A DNA stretch of 64,000 bases from Nitrosomonas sp. (GTDB lineage: Bacteria; Pseudomonadota; Gammaproteobacteria; Burkholderiales; Nitrosomonadaceae), in assembly GCA_024282035.1 (NCBI GenBank), contig JAMWZR010000008.1:29156-93155 (forward strand). The letters are read 5' to 3'. This document shows positions 39,521 to 49,283 of this stretch, one piece after another. How positions within the stretch are numbered: position 1 is the first letter of the stretch; every line of letters begins with the position of its first letter. The notes under the pieces are model-generated. The model did no database searches, had not been told where the DNA came from, and saw only the letters and a list, made by a program, of their open reading frames with translations. Position numbers and translations under genes: made by a program.

Positions 39521-40189
39521 TTAGATTTTGGTAAATATCAGATCCCAGACGCCGTGACCGAGCTTGAGTCCACGTTGTTCAAATTTGGTTAACGGGCGAT
39601 AAGACGGGCGGGGTGCAAAGTCAGTGGCTGTATTGTGCAATCGGGATTCTTGCTGGAGTATCTGCAAAATCTGCATCGCATATTCTTCCCAATCGGTAGC
39701 GATGTGAATATAGCCTCCACTTCCGAGTCGATCACACAGGCTTGCGACCAATTCTACTTGGATGAGTCTACGCTTGTGATGCCGTGCCTTGGGCCAGGGA
39801 TCAGGAAAGAATATATGTACACCATCCAGAGACTGGGTTGGAATCATATGATGCAGTACAGCAACAGCATCGTGTTGAATGATACGCAGGTTGGTCAGTT
39901 CGAACTGTTCGATCTGATTGAGCAAACTACCCACTCCTGGTGTATGTACTTCAAGTCCCAGATAGTCATTGCCGGGATTGGAGCGAGCAATGGTCGCCGT
40001 GGTTTCACCCATGCCAAAGCCGATCTCCAGAATTTTGGGGGCATGGCGATTGAAAATTTGGTCTAGGTCCAGCTTGTTTTCACTGAATGGAATACCATAA
40101 CGTGGCATGAGCTGTTCACATGCGCGGCGTTGTGCATTGGATATTCGCCCCTGGCGCAGCACAAAGCTACGAATACCGTGCTGGTGCAT
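39521..40189 (-). CDS. trmB: tRNA (guanine-N7-)-methyltransferase
   Basis: 222-residue SAM-dependent enzyme forming m7G46 in tRNA. SAM-binding motif [13 protein letters not shown] and the family's [15 protein letters not shown] and IATDWEEYA motifs are present. It lies 42 bases downstream of thiG; thiS-thiG-trmB is a common betaproteobacterial order. Confidence 0.95.
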   Translation of the reverse strand: MHQHGIRSFVLRQGRISNAQRRACEQLMPRYGIPFSENKLDLDQIFNRHAPKILEIGFGMGETTATIARSNPGNDYLGLEVHTPGVGSLLNQIEQFELTNLRIIQHDAVAVLHHMIPTQSLDGVHIFFPDPWPKARHHKRRLIQVELVASLCDRLGSGGYIHIATDWEEYAMQILQILQQESRLHNTATDFAPRPSYRPLTKFEQRGLKLGHGVWDLIFTKI

Positions 40190-40231
40190 GAGTTCTAAAC
40201 AAAAAATAAGATGAGTAGATCACGCATTGGA

Positions 40232-41047
40232 CTATTGTGCTGCTTTGCGTGTGGCAGCGTCACTGGCAGGGGCGATCACACCGTCAACTGGTGAACTGGG
40301 ACTGGCGCTATACAATTTTTTGGGCATGCGTCCAGCCAGAAAAGCCTCACGCCCAGATTCAACGGCTTTTTTCATCGCCGAGGCCATGAGTACTGGGTTG
40401 GTCGCAGCTGCAATGGCGGTATTCATCAGCACGCCGTCACAGCCCAGTTCCATTGCGATTGTAGCATCGGATGCCGTACCGACCCCAGCGTCGACTAATA
40501 CAGGGATTTTGGCATTATCGATAATGATCTGTAAGTTCCAGGGATTCAGGATACCCATGCCCGAACCGATCAGTGATGCCAGAGGCATCACAGCTACGCA
40601 TCCCATTTCTTCCAGTTGCTTGGCGATGATCGGATCGTCAGAGGTGTAGACCATCACCTGAAAATCTTCCTTGATCAGAATTTCGGCTGCTTTCAACGTT
40701 TCCACCATATTGGGGTACAGTGTTCTAGGGTCTCCCAGTACTTCCAATTTAACCAGGCTATGTCCATCCAGTAATTCACGTGCTAATCGCAAAGTGCGTA
40801 CCGCATCGTCTACGGTATAGCATCCTGCTGTATTCGGCAGCAGCGTATAGCGCGAGGGGGGCAATACATCGAGTAAATTCGGTTCATTGGCATTTTGCCC
40901 AATGTTGGTCCGCCGTATCGCCACAGTAATGATTTCAGCGCCACTAGCTTCGATGGCCATACGTGTTTCGTTGAAATCCTTGTATTTGCCAGTACCTACC
41001 AGCAAGCGCGAGGTATAGGTTTTACCTGCAATAACTAAATTATCCAT
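40232..41047 (-). CDS. thiG: Thiazole synthase ThiG
   Basis: 271-residue TIM-barrel enzyme that forms the thiazole phosphate of thiamine from deoxyxylulose phosphate, dehydroglycine and ThiS thiocarboxylate. The ATG at 41047 gives [20 protein letters not shown]. Diagnostic segments are [16 protein letters not shown], the active-site Lys in LVKLEVLGD, and the phosphate loop [11 protein letters not shown]. It follows thiS by 40 bases. Confidence 0.95.
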   Translation of the reverse strand: MDNLVIAGKTYTSRLLVGTGKYKDFNETRMAIEASGAEIITVAIRRTNIGQNANEPNLLDVLPPSRYTLLPNTAGCYTVDDAVRTLRLARELLDGHSLVKLEVLGDPRTLYPNMVETLKAAEILIKEDFQVMVYTSDDPIIAKQLEEMGCVAVMPLASLIGSGMGILNPWNLQIIIDNAKIPVLVDAGVGTASDATIAMELGCDGVLMNTAIAAATNPVLMASAMKKAVESGREAFLAGRMPKKLYSASPSSPVDGVIAPASDAATRKAAQ

Positions 41048-41087
41048 GCTTTCCTGTGAATGAGATCGATTGGTTGTCGGCACGGTT

Positions 41088-41291
41088 TTACCCTCCACCC
41101 ACAGCAACCACAATTTCAAGTTGATCGCCATGTTCCAACATTTGAACGGCAAACTGACTACGTGCAACAATTTCACCATTGCGCTCTATTGCGATGCGTT
41201 TGCCTTGCAGCGCAAGATGCTCCACCAGCTGAGTCAGATTGATGGGGGATTCGAATTGTTGCGGCTGTCCATTAATGGTGAGCTGTATCAT
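41088..41291 (-). CDS. thiS: Sulfur carrier protein ThiS
   Basis: 67-residue ubiquitin-like sulfur carrier. The C-terminal Gly-Gly needed for thiocarboxylation is present (VVAVGGG). It precedes thiG on the same strand. I looked for a TPP riboswitch in the 162 bases upstream and did not find its conserved CTGAGA element. Confidence 0.92.
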   Translation of the reverse strand: MIQLTINGQPQQFESPINLTQLVEHLALQGKRIAIERNGEIVARSQFAVQMLEHGDQLEIVVAVGGG

Positions 41292-41453
41292 GATTGCATT
41301 GAATGTTTACTTGGAACAATCAGGTAAGAGAAGTAGACGATCTAAAAAGTGGCAAATTTTATCATGCGGGTGATTGGTATCATGAAAAATTTGTACATGA
41401 TGGAAAAATGATGAAGCGCTAAAGTCTTGCGATACCTATTTTTCACCAGTCGA

Positions 41454-42371
41454 TCATGATTCGCGAGGTGTGTCCCAGTAAGGCGATCCACTGAACCGAT
41501 GGACGAGAAAATCCACGAATGCCCTGACGCGCTGAGAGAGGTAGCGGGTTTGCGGGTAAATGGCATAGGCAGCGAGTTCCCACGAGCGGTATTGAGGCAA
41601 CAACGGTACTAAGCTTCCCGACAGTATTTCCTGGTAGACGATAAAAGTAGGTGTCAGGATAATGCCCAGCCCATCCACGGCGGCATCTCGAAGGTATTCT
41701 CCATTGCTGGCTTTCAGGTACGGCAGGATCTTCACGCGTATCAGTTGATCTTGCGGATCATAAAAATCCCAAGTTTCATGGTTAGTGATCAGACTGTAGA
41801 CCAGACAACGATGTTGAGCCAGTTCAGCAGGGGTCTGCGGGTTTCCACTACGCTCAAGATAATCCGGACTGGCACATAGAACAGCGCGAATGGGGGCAAG
41901 TCTGCGCGCAATCAGACTGGAATCCGGCAGATTGGCGATGCGAATGGCAAGGTCAAAGCCTTCAGCCAGTAAATCGATTTGCCGGTCATTGAAATCCAGA
42001 TCAAATTCCATATCGGGATGGATTTGCAGAAATTCTGTGATGGCGGATCCCAGATGCATCAGGCCGAAGCTGTGGGGTATGGCGACTTTCAGACTGCCTT
42101 TCAGGGCACTGTGGTCTTGCGAAGCTGCGCGTTCGGCTTCCAGGATATCTTCGAGAATGCGCACCGACTGATGATAGAAGGTGCGTCCGGTATCGGTCAG
42201 ATTCATTTGACGAGTGGTGCGATGGAACAATTCTGCTCCCAGGTGCTGTTCCAGTTCCTTGAGACGCCGACTCAACACCGACTTGGCCAGGTTCATGCGA
42301 TCGGCTGCAGCACTGATGCTGCCGGCTTCTACAACACGCACAAACGCATTCATGTTTTCAATACGATCCAT
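41454..42371 (-). CDS. LysR-family transcriptional regulator
   Basis: 305 residues: N-terminal winged helix-turn-helix (about 1-60, MNAFVRVVEAGSISAAADRM, KSVLSRRLKELEQHLGAELF) and a periplasmic-binding-like effector domain. It is divergent from the pirin-DoxX genes, a frequent arrangement in proteobacteria in which this regulator controls them. A 27-base palindrome adjoins its start codon (42370-42396). The effector is unknown. Confidence 0.92.
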   Translation of the reverse strand: MDRIENMNAFVRVVEAGSISAAADRMNLAKSVLSRRLKELEQHLGAELFHRTTRQMNLTDTGRTFYHQSVRILEDILEAERAASQDHSALKGSLKVAIPHSFGLMHLGSAITEFLQIHPDMEFDLDFNDRQIDLLAEGFDLAIRIANLPDSSLIARRLAPIRAVLCASPDYLERSGNPQTPAELAQHRCLVYSLITNHETWDFYDPQDQLIRVKILPYLKASNGEYLRDAAVDGLGIILTPTFIVYQEILSGSLVPLLPQYRSWELAAYAIYPQTRYLSQRVRAFVDFLVHRFSGSPYWDTPRES

Positions 42372-42396
42372 ATTGTTGTGTTTTTGAGAACAATAT
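42370..42396. promoter_or_regulatory. Palindromic site adjoining the LysR gene start
   Basis: ATATTGTT (42370-42377) and AACAATAT (42389-42396) are perfect 8-base arms separated by 11 bases, in the shape of a LysR-type operator. It overlaps the first base of the regulator's start codon, which suggests autoregulation and control of the divergent pirin gene. Confidence 0.6.
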
Positions 42397-42493
42397 TTTC
42401 TTATTTGCTGTGTTTATTGTTTCTGAAGCAACGATGATAATACGTTCGTCAAGTGCAGCGCAATCGATCAATTCATCGGAAGGAGTAAGAAAA

Positions 42494-43357
42494 ATGGATG
42501 CAGTAACACAAACGACACGGGTGATACCCGCAGTAGCTGTGCCAGAAGGTGCCGGAGTGACGGTTTATCGTACGATAGGTATGCCAACGCTACGCAATTT
42601 TGATCCATTCTTATTGCTGGATCATATCAGTAGTAACGACCCCAGCGATTATATCGCCGGCTTTCCATTGCATCCGCATCGTGGCTTCATTACTTTTACT
42701 TACATGATCGACGGTCATATGACGCATCAGGACAGCATGGGTAATAGCGGTGACCTGGGGCCGGGGGGGGCGCAATGGATGAAGGCGGCTAGTGGTGTGA
42801 TTCACTCGGAAATGCCAAAGCAGAAGAATGGTTTGTTGCGTGGATTCCAGTTATGGATCAATTTGCCGGCCAGTCGCAAGATGGGTCATCCGGAATATCA
42901 GGAATTTTTAGCACAAGCCTTTCCCGTGGTGGATACGCCGGATTATGCAGTCAAGGTGTTGATAGGACAATTTGCCGGAGCACAGTCGCCGATTGTTGAT
43001 TCCATTACGGAAGTTTCCTATTGGGATGTAAAAGTGCAACCTGGTAAACACTTCCGGCATGCATTGCCCCCGGGGAATCATAGTTTTCTGTATGCATTCG
43101 AGGGCAGCGGACGATGCAATGTGCACCCGGTTTCACAGCATTCGATCATGGCATTGGGTGCGCTGGACAGTACTATCGATTTCGTGGCTGGCAAGGATGG
43201 AGTGCGCATGCTGGTTGTCAGCGGTAAACCGATTCTGGAACCAGTCGTGCAATATGGTCCGTTTGTCATGAACACCAGGGAGCAGATCGATCAGGCTCTG
43301 AAAGATTTTCAAACCAGCCAGTTTGTGCGTGAACGGGCATGGATCAAACGCAATTAA
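42494..43357 (+). CDS. Pirin family protein
   Basis: 287-residue bicupin. The ATG at 42494 follows a strong ribosome site (GGAAGGAG). The N-terminal cupin holds the metal-binding His motifs (HPHRGF, GHMTHQDS) and the family segment GPGGAQWMKAASGVIHSEMP; LQLWINLP follows. Some bacterial pirins are quercetinases or redox-responsive regulators; activity here is unknown. DoxX follows after 26 bases and a LysR gene is divergent. Confidence 0.92.
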   Translation: MDAVTQTTRVIPAVAVPEGAGVTVYRTIGMPTLRNFDPFLLLDHISSNDPSDYIAGFPLHPHRGFITFTYMIDGHMTHQDSMGNSGDLGPGGAQWMKAASGVIHSEMPKQKNGLLRGFQLWINLPASRKMGHPEYQEFLAQAFPVVDTPDYAVKVLIGQFAGAQSPIVDSITEVSYWDVKVQPGKHFRHALPPGNHSFLYAFEGSGRCNVHPVSQHSIMALGALDSTIDFVAGKDGVRMLVVSGKPILEPVVQYGPFVMNTREQIDQALKDFQTSQFVRERAWIKRN

Positions 43358-43383
43358 TCAGTCAATCGTCAAGGAGACACATC

Positions 43384-43761
43384 ATGGGAAAATTGGGGCA
43401 TTTATCAGCGCGGATTTTAATGGGGCAGATTTTTTTATTGTCAGGAGTTTTCAAGATCACCGGTTACGCTGCGACACAGGGTTATATGGAAGCCATGGGC
43501 ATACCCGGCATCATGTTGCCACTGGTCATTGCGTTGGAAGTGGGGGGTGGGCTGGCCATCATACTGGGATGGAAAACACGCTGGAATGCGGCTGCGCTAG
43601 CGGTTTTCACACTTGTCGCTGCAGCCATTTTTCATCGCAATTTTGCCGATCACATGCAACAGATCATGTTCATGAAAAACCTGGCCATCACCGGAGGTCT
43701 GCTATTGCTGGTAGTGCATGGCGCCGGAGGATTCAGTCTGGATAACCGGCGACGCAGGTAA
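43384..43761 (+). CDS. DoxX family membrane protein
   Basis: 125 residues from the ATG at 43384 with an AAGGAGA ribosome site. Four membrane helices and the DoxX motifs (GQIFLLSGVFKI, ALEVGGGLAIILGWKT) are visible. It is co-transcribed with pirin and followed by a terminator. Function in respiration or redox stress is suggested for the family but not settled. Confidence 0.9.
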   Translation: MGKLGHLSARILMGQIFLLSGVFKITGYAATQGYMEAMGIPGIMLPLVIALEVGGGLAIILGWKTRWNAAALAVFTLVAAAIFHRNFADHMQQIMFMKNLAITGGLLLLVVHGAGGFSLDNRRRR

Positions 43762-43783
43762 TTTCGTGTGGATATCGATCATT

Positions 43784-43814
43784 AAAACCCGGTGCGAGAT
43801 GACCGGGTTTTTTT
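43784..43814 (+). terminator. Intrinsic terminator of the pirin-DoxX unit
   Basis: Perfect 10-base arms AAAACCCGGT (43784-43793) and ACCGGGTTTT (43802-43811) with an 8-base loop, and a run of T residues to 43814. It lies 23 bases after the DoxX stop. Confidence 0.88.
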
Positions 43815-43912
43815 GTATCTTCCAGTTGCGGCTTGTCTGATGTGCCATAACCGACTAAACTAATTTCAACTTTAAGCATTCCGGCAGAATTTTCTTCAAC
43901 AGAGTTTCTCAG

Positions 43913-44302
43913 ATGGAAGCGAAATTGCACAGCAAACGTCCGAAGCACCTGAATCTATTCAAAATCAAGCAACCCCTGCCGGCAGTTGTGTCCATTCTGC
44001 ATCGGATCAGTGGTGCACTGCTGTTTTTTCCAGGTATTCCATTGCTGTTGTGCGGCATGCAGCAGCTACTGCAATCTCCTGATAGTTTTGATGGCGTACA
44101 AAATGGGCTGCGTGAACCACTTGTCAAACTGGGTCTGTTACTGCCGCTTTGGTTTTTTTTGCACCATCTTTGTGCTGGAATCCGCCATTTGCTACTGGAT
44201 TTACAAGTTGGATTGGCGTTGACGCAAGCTCGCGCCAGCAGCCGCTGGGTGCTGATCATCGGCTTTATTCTGACGGCCGCGAGCGGGGTGCTGCTGTGGT
44301 GA
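43913..44302 (+). CDS. sdhC: Succinate dehydrogenase cytochrome b556 subunit
   Basis: 129-residue membrane anchor of complex II with three helices. The quinone/haem-region motif SILHRISGALLFF and the haem-ligand region LHHLCAGIRHLLLD are present. First gene of sdhCDA; its TGA overlaps the GTG start of sdhD. Confidence 0.94.
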   Translation: MEAKLHSKRPKHLNLFKIKQPLPAVVSILHRISGALLFFPGIPLLLCGMQQLLQSPDSFDGVQNGLREPLVKLGLLLPLWFFLHHLCAGIRHLLLDLQVGLALTQARASSRWVLIIGFILTAASGVLLW

Positions 44303-44652
44303 AACCATCCAGAAAACTTGCCGTAACGGGTGCGCATTATGGCGCACGGGACTGGTTGGCGCAACGCGTGACCGCCGTATTCATGCTGATCTATCTCGTG
44401 GCGTTGGTAGGAGTTGTCGGTGTGCAGATGCCGCAGGACTACGCAGCCTGGAAAAGTATTTTTCAGCATCAAGGGTTGCGAATTGCGACGTTTATCTTCT
44501 TTTTATGTCTGTACTGGCATGCCTGGATTGGCATGCGCAATATCCTGATGGATTATGTTCATCCGCTGGGCATCCGATTGACCGTGCAAATTGCCGTGAT
44601 TGCTTCGCTGCTGTTCTATGCAGTGTGGGCGGCTGAAATTTTGTGGAGTTGA
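44299..44652 (+). CDS. sdhD: Succinate dehydrogenase hydrophobic membrane anchor subunit
   Basis: 117-residue membrane anchor. It starts at GTG 44299, overlapping the sdhC stop by 4 bases (GTGA); no better start gives the family N-terminus ([19 protein letters not shown]). Three membrane helices and the haem-side [13 protein letters not shown] motif are present. sdhA begins one base after its stop. Confidence 0.92.
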   Translation: MKPSRKLAVTGAHYGARDWLAQRVTAVFMLIYLVALVGVVGVQMPQDYAAWKSIFQHQGLRIATFIFFLCLYWHAWIGMRNILMDYVHPLGIRLTVQIAVIASLLFYAVWAAEILWS

Positions 44653-44653
44653 T

Positions 44654-46417
44654 GTGGCACTGATCAAAAGAAAATTCGATGTGGTCATCGTCGGTGCCGG
44701 TGGTGCTGGCATGCGTGCCGCGTTACAGTTGTCCGAAGCCGGATTGAAAGTTGCCGTGTTGTCCAAAGTGTTTCCAACGCGCTCGCATACTGTTTCTGCA
44801 CAGGGAGGAATTGCTGCGTCGTTGGGTAATGTGACCGAAGACAACTGGCACTGGCACATGTATGACACGGTAAAAGGTTCGGATTATCTGGGTGACCAGG
44901 ATGCGATCGAGTTTATGTGCCGCCATGCCAACGAAGTCGTGTATGAGCTGGAGCATTTCGGTATGCCGTTTGACCGGCTGGAAAATGGCAAAATCTATCA
45001 GCGTCCCTTCGGTGGGCAGTCACAACATTTTGGTGGCGCGCAAGCCACGCGTTCGTGCGCAGCAGCTGATCGTACCGGGCATGCACTGCTGCATACCTTG
45101 TATCAACGTAACGTCAGTGCCAATACACAATTTTTTGTCGAGTGGATGGCGCTTGACCTGATTCGGGACGAGCAAGGCGACGTGCTGGGGGTTACAGCGC
45201 TGGAGATGGAAACGGGGGAGATTTCCATTCTGCAGGCGCGTGCCACGATGTTTGCCACTGGTGGAGCAGGGCGAATATTCCAGGCCAGTACGAATGCACT
45301 GATCAATACTGGAGATGGCTTGGGTATGGCGGCTCGTGCCGGAATTCCGCTCGAGGACATGGAGTTCTGGCAATTTCATCCAACCGGGGTGTATGGGGTC
45401 GGTGTACTGATCAGCGAGGCAGTGCGCGGTGAAGGGGGGTATCTGCTGAACCGCGAAGGCGAACGTTTTATGGAGCGTTATGCACCCAATGCCAAGGATC
45501 TGGCCAGTCGGGATGTGGTGGCGCGCGCCATGACTACAGAAGTCAAGGAAGGGCGGGGATGTGGTGAAGAACAGGATCACCTGATGCTGAAGCTCGATCA
45601 CCTCGGTGCTGAAATCATCAAGAGCCGTTTGCCCGGCATCCGTGAACTGGCAATGAAGTTCGCTCATGCCGATCCCATCATTGAACCGATACCGGTGGTG
45701 CCAACGGCGCATTATATGATGGGCGGCATTCCGACCAATTACTTCGGACAGGTTGTGGCTCCTTACAAAACCGGGCCAGAAGAAATTGTTTCCGGGTTTT
45801 ATGCGGTGGGAGAATGTGCTTGCGTATCCGTGCATGGCGCCAATCGCTTGGGTACCAATTCATTGCTGGATCTGGTGGTGTTTGGGCGAGCAGCAGCCAA
45901 CCAGATTATCGAAGATCTGAAAACGGATCCGCATCATAAACCTTTGCCCGAGAATGCTGCGGATAAGACACTGGCGCGACTGGATCGTTTGGAAAACCAG
46001 AAGGATGGTGAAAATGTAGCGCAAGTGAATGCCGCGTTGGCCAAAACCATGCAGACCTATTGCGGCGTTTTCCGTTTCGAGGATATGTTGCGTCAGGGTG
46101 TGGAAAAAATTCTGGAAGTGGGGCAACGCGTGGCCGCGACTGAGATTGCCGACAGGAGCAAGGTATTCAATACTGCAAGAATCGAGGCACTGGAACTGGA
46201 TAATCTGAAAGAAGTGGCCACGGCTACGATGATTTCGGCAGAAGCCCGACGCGAGAGTCGTGGTGCGCATGCCCGAGATGACTATCCCCAGCGCGATGAT
46301 AACAAATGGTTAAGACATACCCTGTATTTCAGTGAAGCTAACCGGTTGGATTACAAGCCGGTACGACTCAAACCGCTAACCGTGGAATCCTTTCCACCCA
46401 AAGCCCGAACCTACTAG
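44654..46417 (+). CDS. sdhA: Succinate dehydrogenase flavoprotein subunit
   Basis: 587-residue catalytic subunit of complex II that oxidises succinate with covalent FAD. It starts at GTG 44654 ([19 protein letters not shown]) with GGAG eight bases upstream. The dinucleotide-binding GAGGAG, the flavinylation motif [10 protein letters not shown], active-site HFGMPFDR and the C-terminal [14 protein letters not shown] are all visible. sdhB would normally follow, but an SH3-domain protein gene starts 90 bases on instead. Confidence 0.96.
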   Translation: MALIKRKFDVVIVGAGGAGMRAALQLSEAGLKVAVLSKVFPTRSHTVSAQGGIAASLGNVTEDNWHWHMYDTVKGSDYLGDQDAIEFMCRHANEVVYELEHFGMPFDRLENGKIYQRPFGGQSQHFGGAQATRSCAAADRTGHALLHTLYQRNVSANTQFFVEWMALDLIRDEQGDVLGVTALEMETGEISILQARATMFATGGAGRIFQASTNALINTGDGLGMAARAGIPLEDMEFWQFHPTGVYGVGVLISEAVRGEGGYLLNREGERFMERYAPNAKDLASRDVVARAMTTEVKEGRGCGEEQDHLMLKLDHLGAEIIKSRLPGIRELAMKFAHADPIIEPIPVVPTAHYMMGGIPTNYFGQVVAPYKTGPEEIVSGFYAVGECACVSVHGANRLGTNSLLDLVVFGRAAANQIIEDLKTDPHHKPLPENAADKTLARLDRLENQKDGENVAQVNAALAKTMQTYCGVFRFEDMLRQGVEKILEVGQRVAATEIADRSKVFNTARIEALELDNLKEVATATMISAEARRESRGAHARDDYPQRDDNKWLRHTLYFSEANRLDYKPVRLKPLTVESFPPKARTY

Positions 46418-46507
46418 TAGAGTTTTACGGGACAAATCCGCTGTTGGCAGACACCCTGTATCGTGGGGTCGCTGCTGTGATTTTCAACGCTCAGGTTTCG
46501 TATATAG

Positions 46508-47188
46508 ATGATGAATAAAAATATCGCATTTTTGGTTTTCTGGTTGTATTGCACGCTTTTCTCAACCTTGTCGCTGGCTGAAACTCGCTATGTTTCGGAT
46601 CAAATCGAGGCTACGCTGCGCACCGGACCCAGTCTAGGGCATGCCGTGCAGCGCATGTTACGGGCCGGTGTGGCACTGGAAGTCCTGGAAGAAGACCCGA
46701 AAAGTGGTTACACCCGGGTCAAGACATCCAGTGGTGTCGAGGGCTGGTTGCTGAGCCGCTATCTGATGGCAGAGCCGGATGCGCGTTCACAGGTGGAAAA
46801 ATTTGCCAAACAGATCAATACATCTGCTGATCTGGATGGATCGGTTCGTGCGCAACTGAATGCCATCAAAGAAGAATACGAAAATGCCAGAAAGCGCATC
46901 GGAGTGCTGGAAAGTACCAATAAGCGCCTCGAGAGCGAGCTTGACAGCATCAGGAAGACATCGGCGAATGTGCTGTCGATCGATAAGGAAAACAAGAAAT
47001 TACAGCAGAAACTGGCTGTAACTGAGGAAAGTTTTCTCAATTTGCAAACTGAAAATAACGAACTGGGTGACCGCAAGCAAAGGGACTGGTTTGTTGCCGG
47101 AGCGCTGGTGTTACTGGGAGGAATCGTACTGGGACTGATATTGCCGCGCTTTGCTAAGCGCAGGCATTCCCGTTATGACAGCTACTAG
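46508..47188 (+). CDS. SH3-domain, coiled-coil membrane protein (TIGR04211-like)
   Basis: 226 residues: signal peptide (about 1-24), bacterial SH3 domain (about 27-90, ATLRTGPSLGHAV, VEGWLLSRYL), a long coiled coil (about 105-190) and a C-terminal membrane helix (about 193-213, VAGALVLLGGIVLGLILP) with a basic tail. This matches the TIGR04211 family of periplasmic proteins of unknown role. Its last 35 bases overlap the convergent nuclease gene. Confidence 0.85.
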   Translation: MMNKNIAFLVFWLYCTLFSTLSLAETRYVSDQIEATLRTGPSLGHAVQRMLRAGVALEVLEEDPKSGYTRVKTSSGVEGWLLSRYLMAEPDARSQVEKFAKQINTSADLDGSVRAQLNAIKEEYENARKRIGVLESTNKRLESELDSIRKTSANVLSIDKENKKLQQKLAVTEESFLNLQTENNELGDRKQRDWFVAGALVLLGGIVLGLILPRFAKRRHSRYDSY

Positions 47189-48065
47189 TATGCATTAGCG
47201 AAGGCAATCCGGAATGCTTTGAGTGGTCTTGCAATATCAGCGCGCTGGGATGCTGAACCGGTATGGAATAGCGATCCTTGCTACGTGATACCCAACCCCG
47301 GACTTCCAAAGGGTGATTCAGATAGGTCTGTAGATCTGGAAACAAATGTAAATGGATGTTGGCAATGCGAATATCCGTTTTGTCATTGAATACCAATCGC
47401 GTATATTTCTTGGTTTTGGTCAATGCCTTCGGCGTGCCAGTAAAGCGTTGCCAGCCCTTGGTGTGGTCGGCAATCTGGGAAATGGGGTGAGAACGGTATT
47501 GTTTCATCGACCATATTCCCAGTTGCTGGTGTTCGGCTTGCTGCTGAGCTTGCACGAGTTCATCGGTGTAGCGTAAGTTGGGGGGAATGATGCTGACGAT
47601 AGCCAAACCATTTTTCACCAGAGCCAGATTCAGATGCTGGCCATCCGCCAGAAACAGGTGCGCCAGCTGGCGTTTATATTTGTCCTGCTTTTCCTGATCC
47701 AGCTCGATATAAACCTTGTTGCCATTTTGCAGCTGAGATTGCAGCCATTGCTTGGCTTCAATACCGCCAGCTTCCGCAACCTGTTGCCGGCTTTCGATCT
47801 CGGGCGTATTGATGCCGAGCAAGCGAATATGCCGGCCATTCTTCAGAATGACCGTGTCGCCGTCATAGACCTTGCCCACTTCCTGCAGCTGACGATGATT
47901 GCGATCAACGGTGATGATCCGTTGTGCTCGTGCAGTGGGCTTGTCGGTGTAGGTTATGCGGCCCTGTTCATCGACTTCGCGATAGATCTCATTAGCACAT
48001 CCTGTAGCTGTTGCACAGCCAAACAGGAATAGACTGACGATGATATGGTGTTTGCCAAAAAGCAT
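47154..48065 (-). CDS. Exported thermonuclease-family protein with DUF4124-like N-terminus
   Basis: 303 residues from the ATG at 48065. A signal peptide (about 1-24, ending in a CATATGCA region) is followed by a DUF4124-like segment (EIYREVDEQGRITYTDKPT) and a staphylococcal-nuclease domain (about 62-190) with the catalytic pattern YDGDTVILKNGRHIRLLGINTPE and DKYKRQLAHLFL. The C-terminal part (about 200-290) resembles an OB-like segment. Extracytoplasmic nuclease activity is inferred from the family. Confidence 0.85.
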   Translation of the reverse strand: MLFGKHHIIVSLFLFGCATATGCANEIYREVDEQGRITYTDKPTARAQRIITVDRNHRQLQEVGKVYDGDTVILKNGRHIRLLGINTPEIESRQQVAEAGGIEAKQWLQSQLQNGNKVYIELDQEKQDKYKRQLAHLFLADGQHLNLALVKNGLAIVSIIPPNLRYTDELVQAQQQAEHQQLGIWSMKQYRSHPISQIADHTKGWQRFTGTPKALTKTKKYTRLVFNDKTDIRIANIHLHLFPDLQTYLNHPLEVRGWVSRSKDRYSIPVQHPSALILQDHSKHSGLPSLMHTSSCHNGNACA

Positions 48066-48461
48066 ATTTTTTCTGATAAAAAGTCTGTCAATCAGGAATC
48101 TGATTTCATTCTGCCAAGGTTTGACAGACATGAAGCGAGACTGGGAAGTTGATAAAGGTAGCATATTTTACTTTTTGCATTCGATTCGACTGAGTTTTGA
48201 AGACGCATAAAACGTGAAAGATTGTGAATTTTTTGTAGAGCCGATAGTTTTTTGGGTAAGATACGCATCTGCGTCATCGCTGATGAAAACCTGAACAAGC
48301 GATTTTCCGATACAATTTCGCTGACAAACTTGGCTAGTGGTAATATCGACAGCATTCCGATTTCATGTTGATCCATATTCCGAATCATCTTGTTGTGATC
48401 ATATTAATGTCCCTTAACTAAATAATCATTTGCTGTTCGTCGAATACATCCTGTGCTGAGC
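48066..48461. other. Divergent intergenic region before the mla operon (396 bases)
   Basis: AT-rich and between outward-transcribed genes, so it should hold the promoters of the nuclease gene and of mlaFEDCB. No convincing coding frame, RNA gene or operator was identified. Confidence 0.4.
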
Positions 48462-49283
48462 ATGCCACCCAAAACATTGATTGAGATCAATGACCTGAAT
48501 TTTTCCTATGGTACTCGCGCCATTCTGAAGGGCATCAATATGTCCATGTCGCGAGGCCAGGTCATTGCCATCATGGGGGGTAGCGGCTCCGGAAAAACTA
48601 CGCTGTTGCGACTGATCAGTGGAACATTGCGACCGACATCCGGCCATGTCCGATTTGCCGGAGAAGTCGTGCACGAACTCGATCGCGATGCCTTGTTCAG
48701 CCTGCGTCGCAAAATGGGCATGCTATTCCAGTTCGGCGCGTTATTTACTGACTTGTCGGTATTCGACAATGTGGCTTTCCAGATGCGCGAACATACATCA
48801 CTACCAGAGTCGATGATCCGCGATCTGGTATTGATGAAATTGCATGCAGTCGGTTTGCGTGGAGCGCAGCACTTGATGCCTGCAGAACTATCGGGGGGCA
48901 TGGCGCGTCGTGTGGCACTGGCGCGCTCGATTGCGCTGGATCCGATGCTGATCATGTATGACGAACCCTTTACCGGACTGGACCCGATTTCCCTGACGGT
49001 GATAGGCAATCTGATTCGCCGACTGACCGATGTACTGGGCATGACTTCCATCGTGGTAACGCATGATGTGCAGGAGTCGCTGAAAATCGTTGATTATGTG
49101 TATTTCATCGCCGATGGTGTCATCGCTGCTGAAGGCACACCGCAACAGGTGCGTGATTCAATAGCACCATTTGTGCATCAATTTGTGCATGGTGAAGAAG
49201 ATGGGCCGGTGCCGTTTCACTATCCCGCACCAACCTACCAGCAGGACCTGGATCTCGATCCGAAGGAGATGCCTGTTGTTTAA
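48462..49283 (+). CDS. mlaF: Phospholipid transport ABC ATPase MlaF
   Basis: 273-residue ATPase of the Mla/Ttg2 complex that moves phospholipids between the outer and inner membranes. Walker A GGSGSGKTT, signature LSGGMARR, Walker B LIMYDEPFTGLD and switch VVTHDVQE are present. The ATG at 48462 is preferred over a GTG three codons upstream. It overlaps mlaE by 8 bases. Confidence 0.93.
   Translation: MPPKTLIEINDLNFSYGTRAILKGINMSMSRGQVIAIMGGSGSGKTTLLRLISGTLRPTSGHVRFAGEVVHELDRDALFSLRRKMGMLFQFGALFTDLSVFDNVAFQMREHTSLPESMIRDLVLMKLHAVGLRGAQHLMPAELSGGMARRVALARSIALDPMLIMYDEPFTGLDPISLTVIGNLIRRLTDVLGMTSIVVTHDVQESLKIVDYVYFIADGVIAAEGTPQQVRDSIAPFVHQFVHGEEDGPVPFHYPAPTYQQDLDLDPKEMPVV

Noticed and set aside
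41292-41453. Possible TPP riboswitch upstream of thiS
   Set aside because: ACCTGA-like bases are present, but the conserved CTGAGA element and the paired arms are not.
45020-45835. 271-codon minus-strand frame inside sdhA
   Set aside because: Antisense to a fully conserved sdhA; residue composition is that of a shadow frame (rich in His, Cys, Arg).
48092-48388. 98-codon minus-strand frame before the mla operon
   Set aside because: No domain, no ribosome site and partly overlapping the nuclease upstream region.
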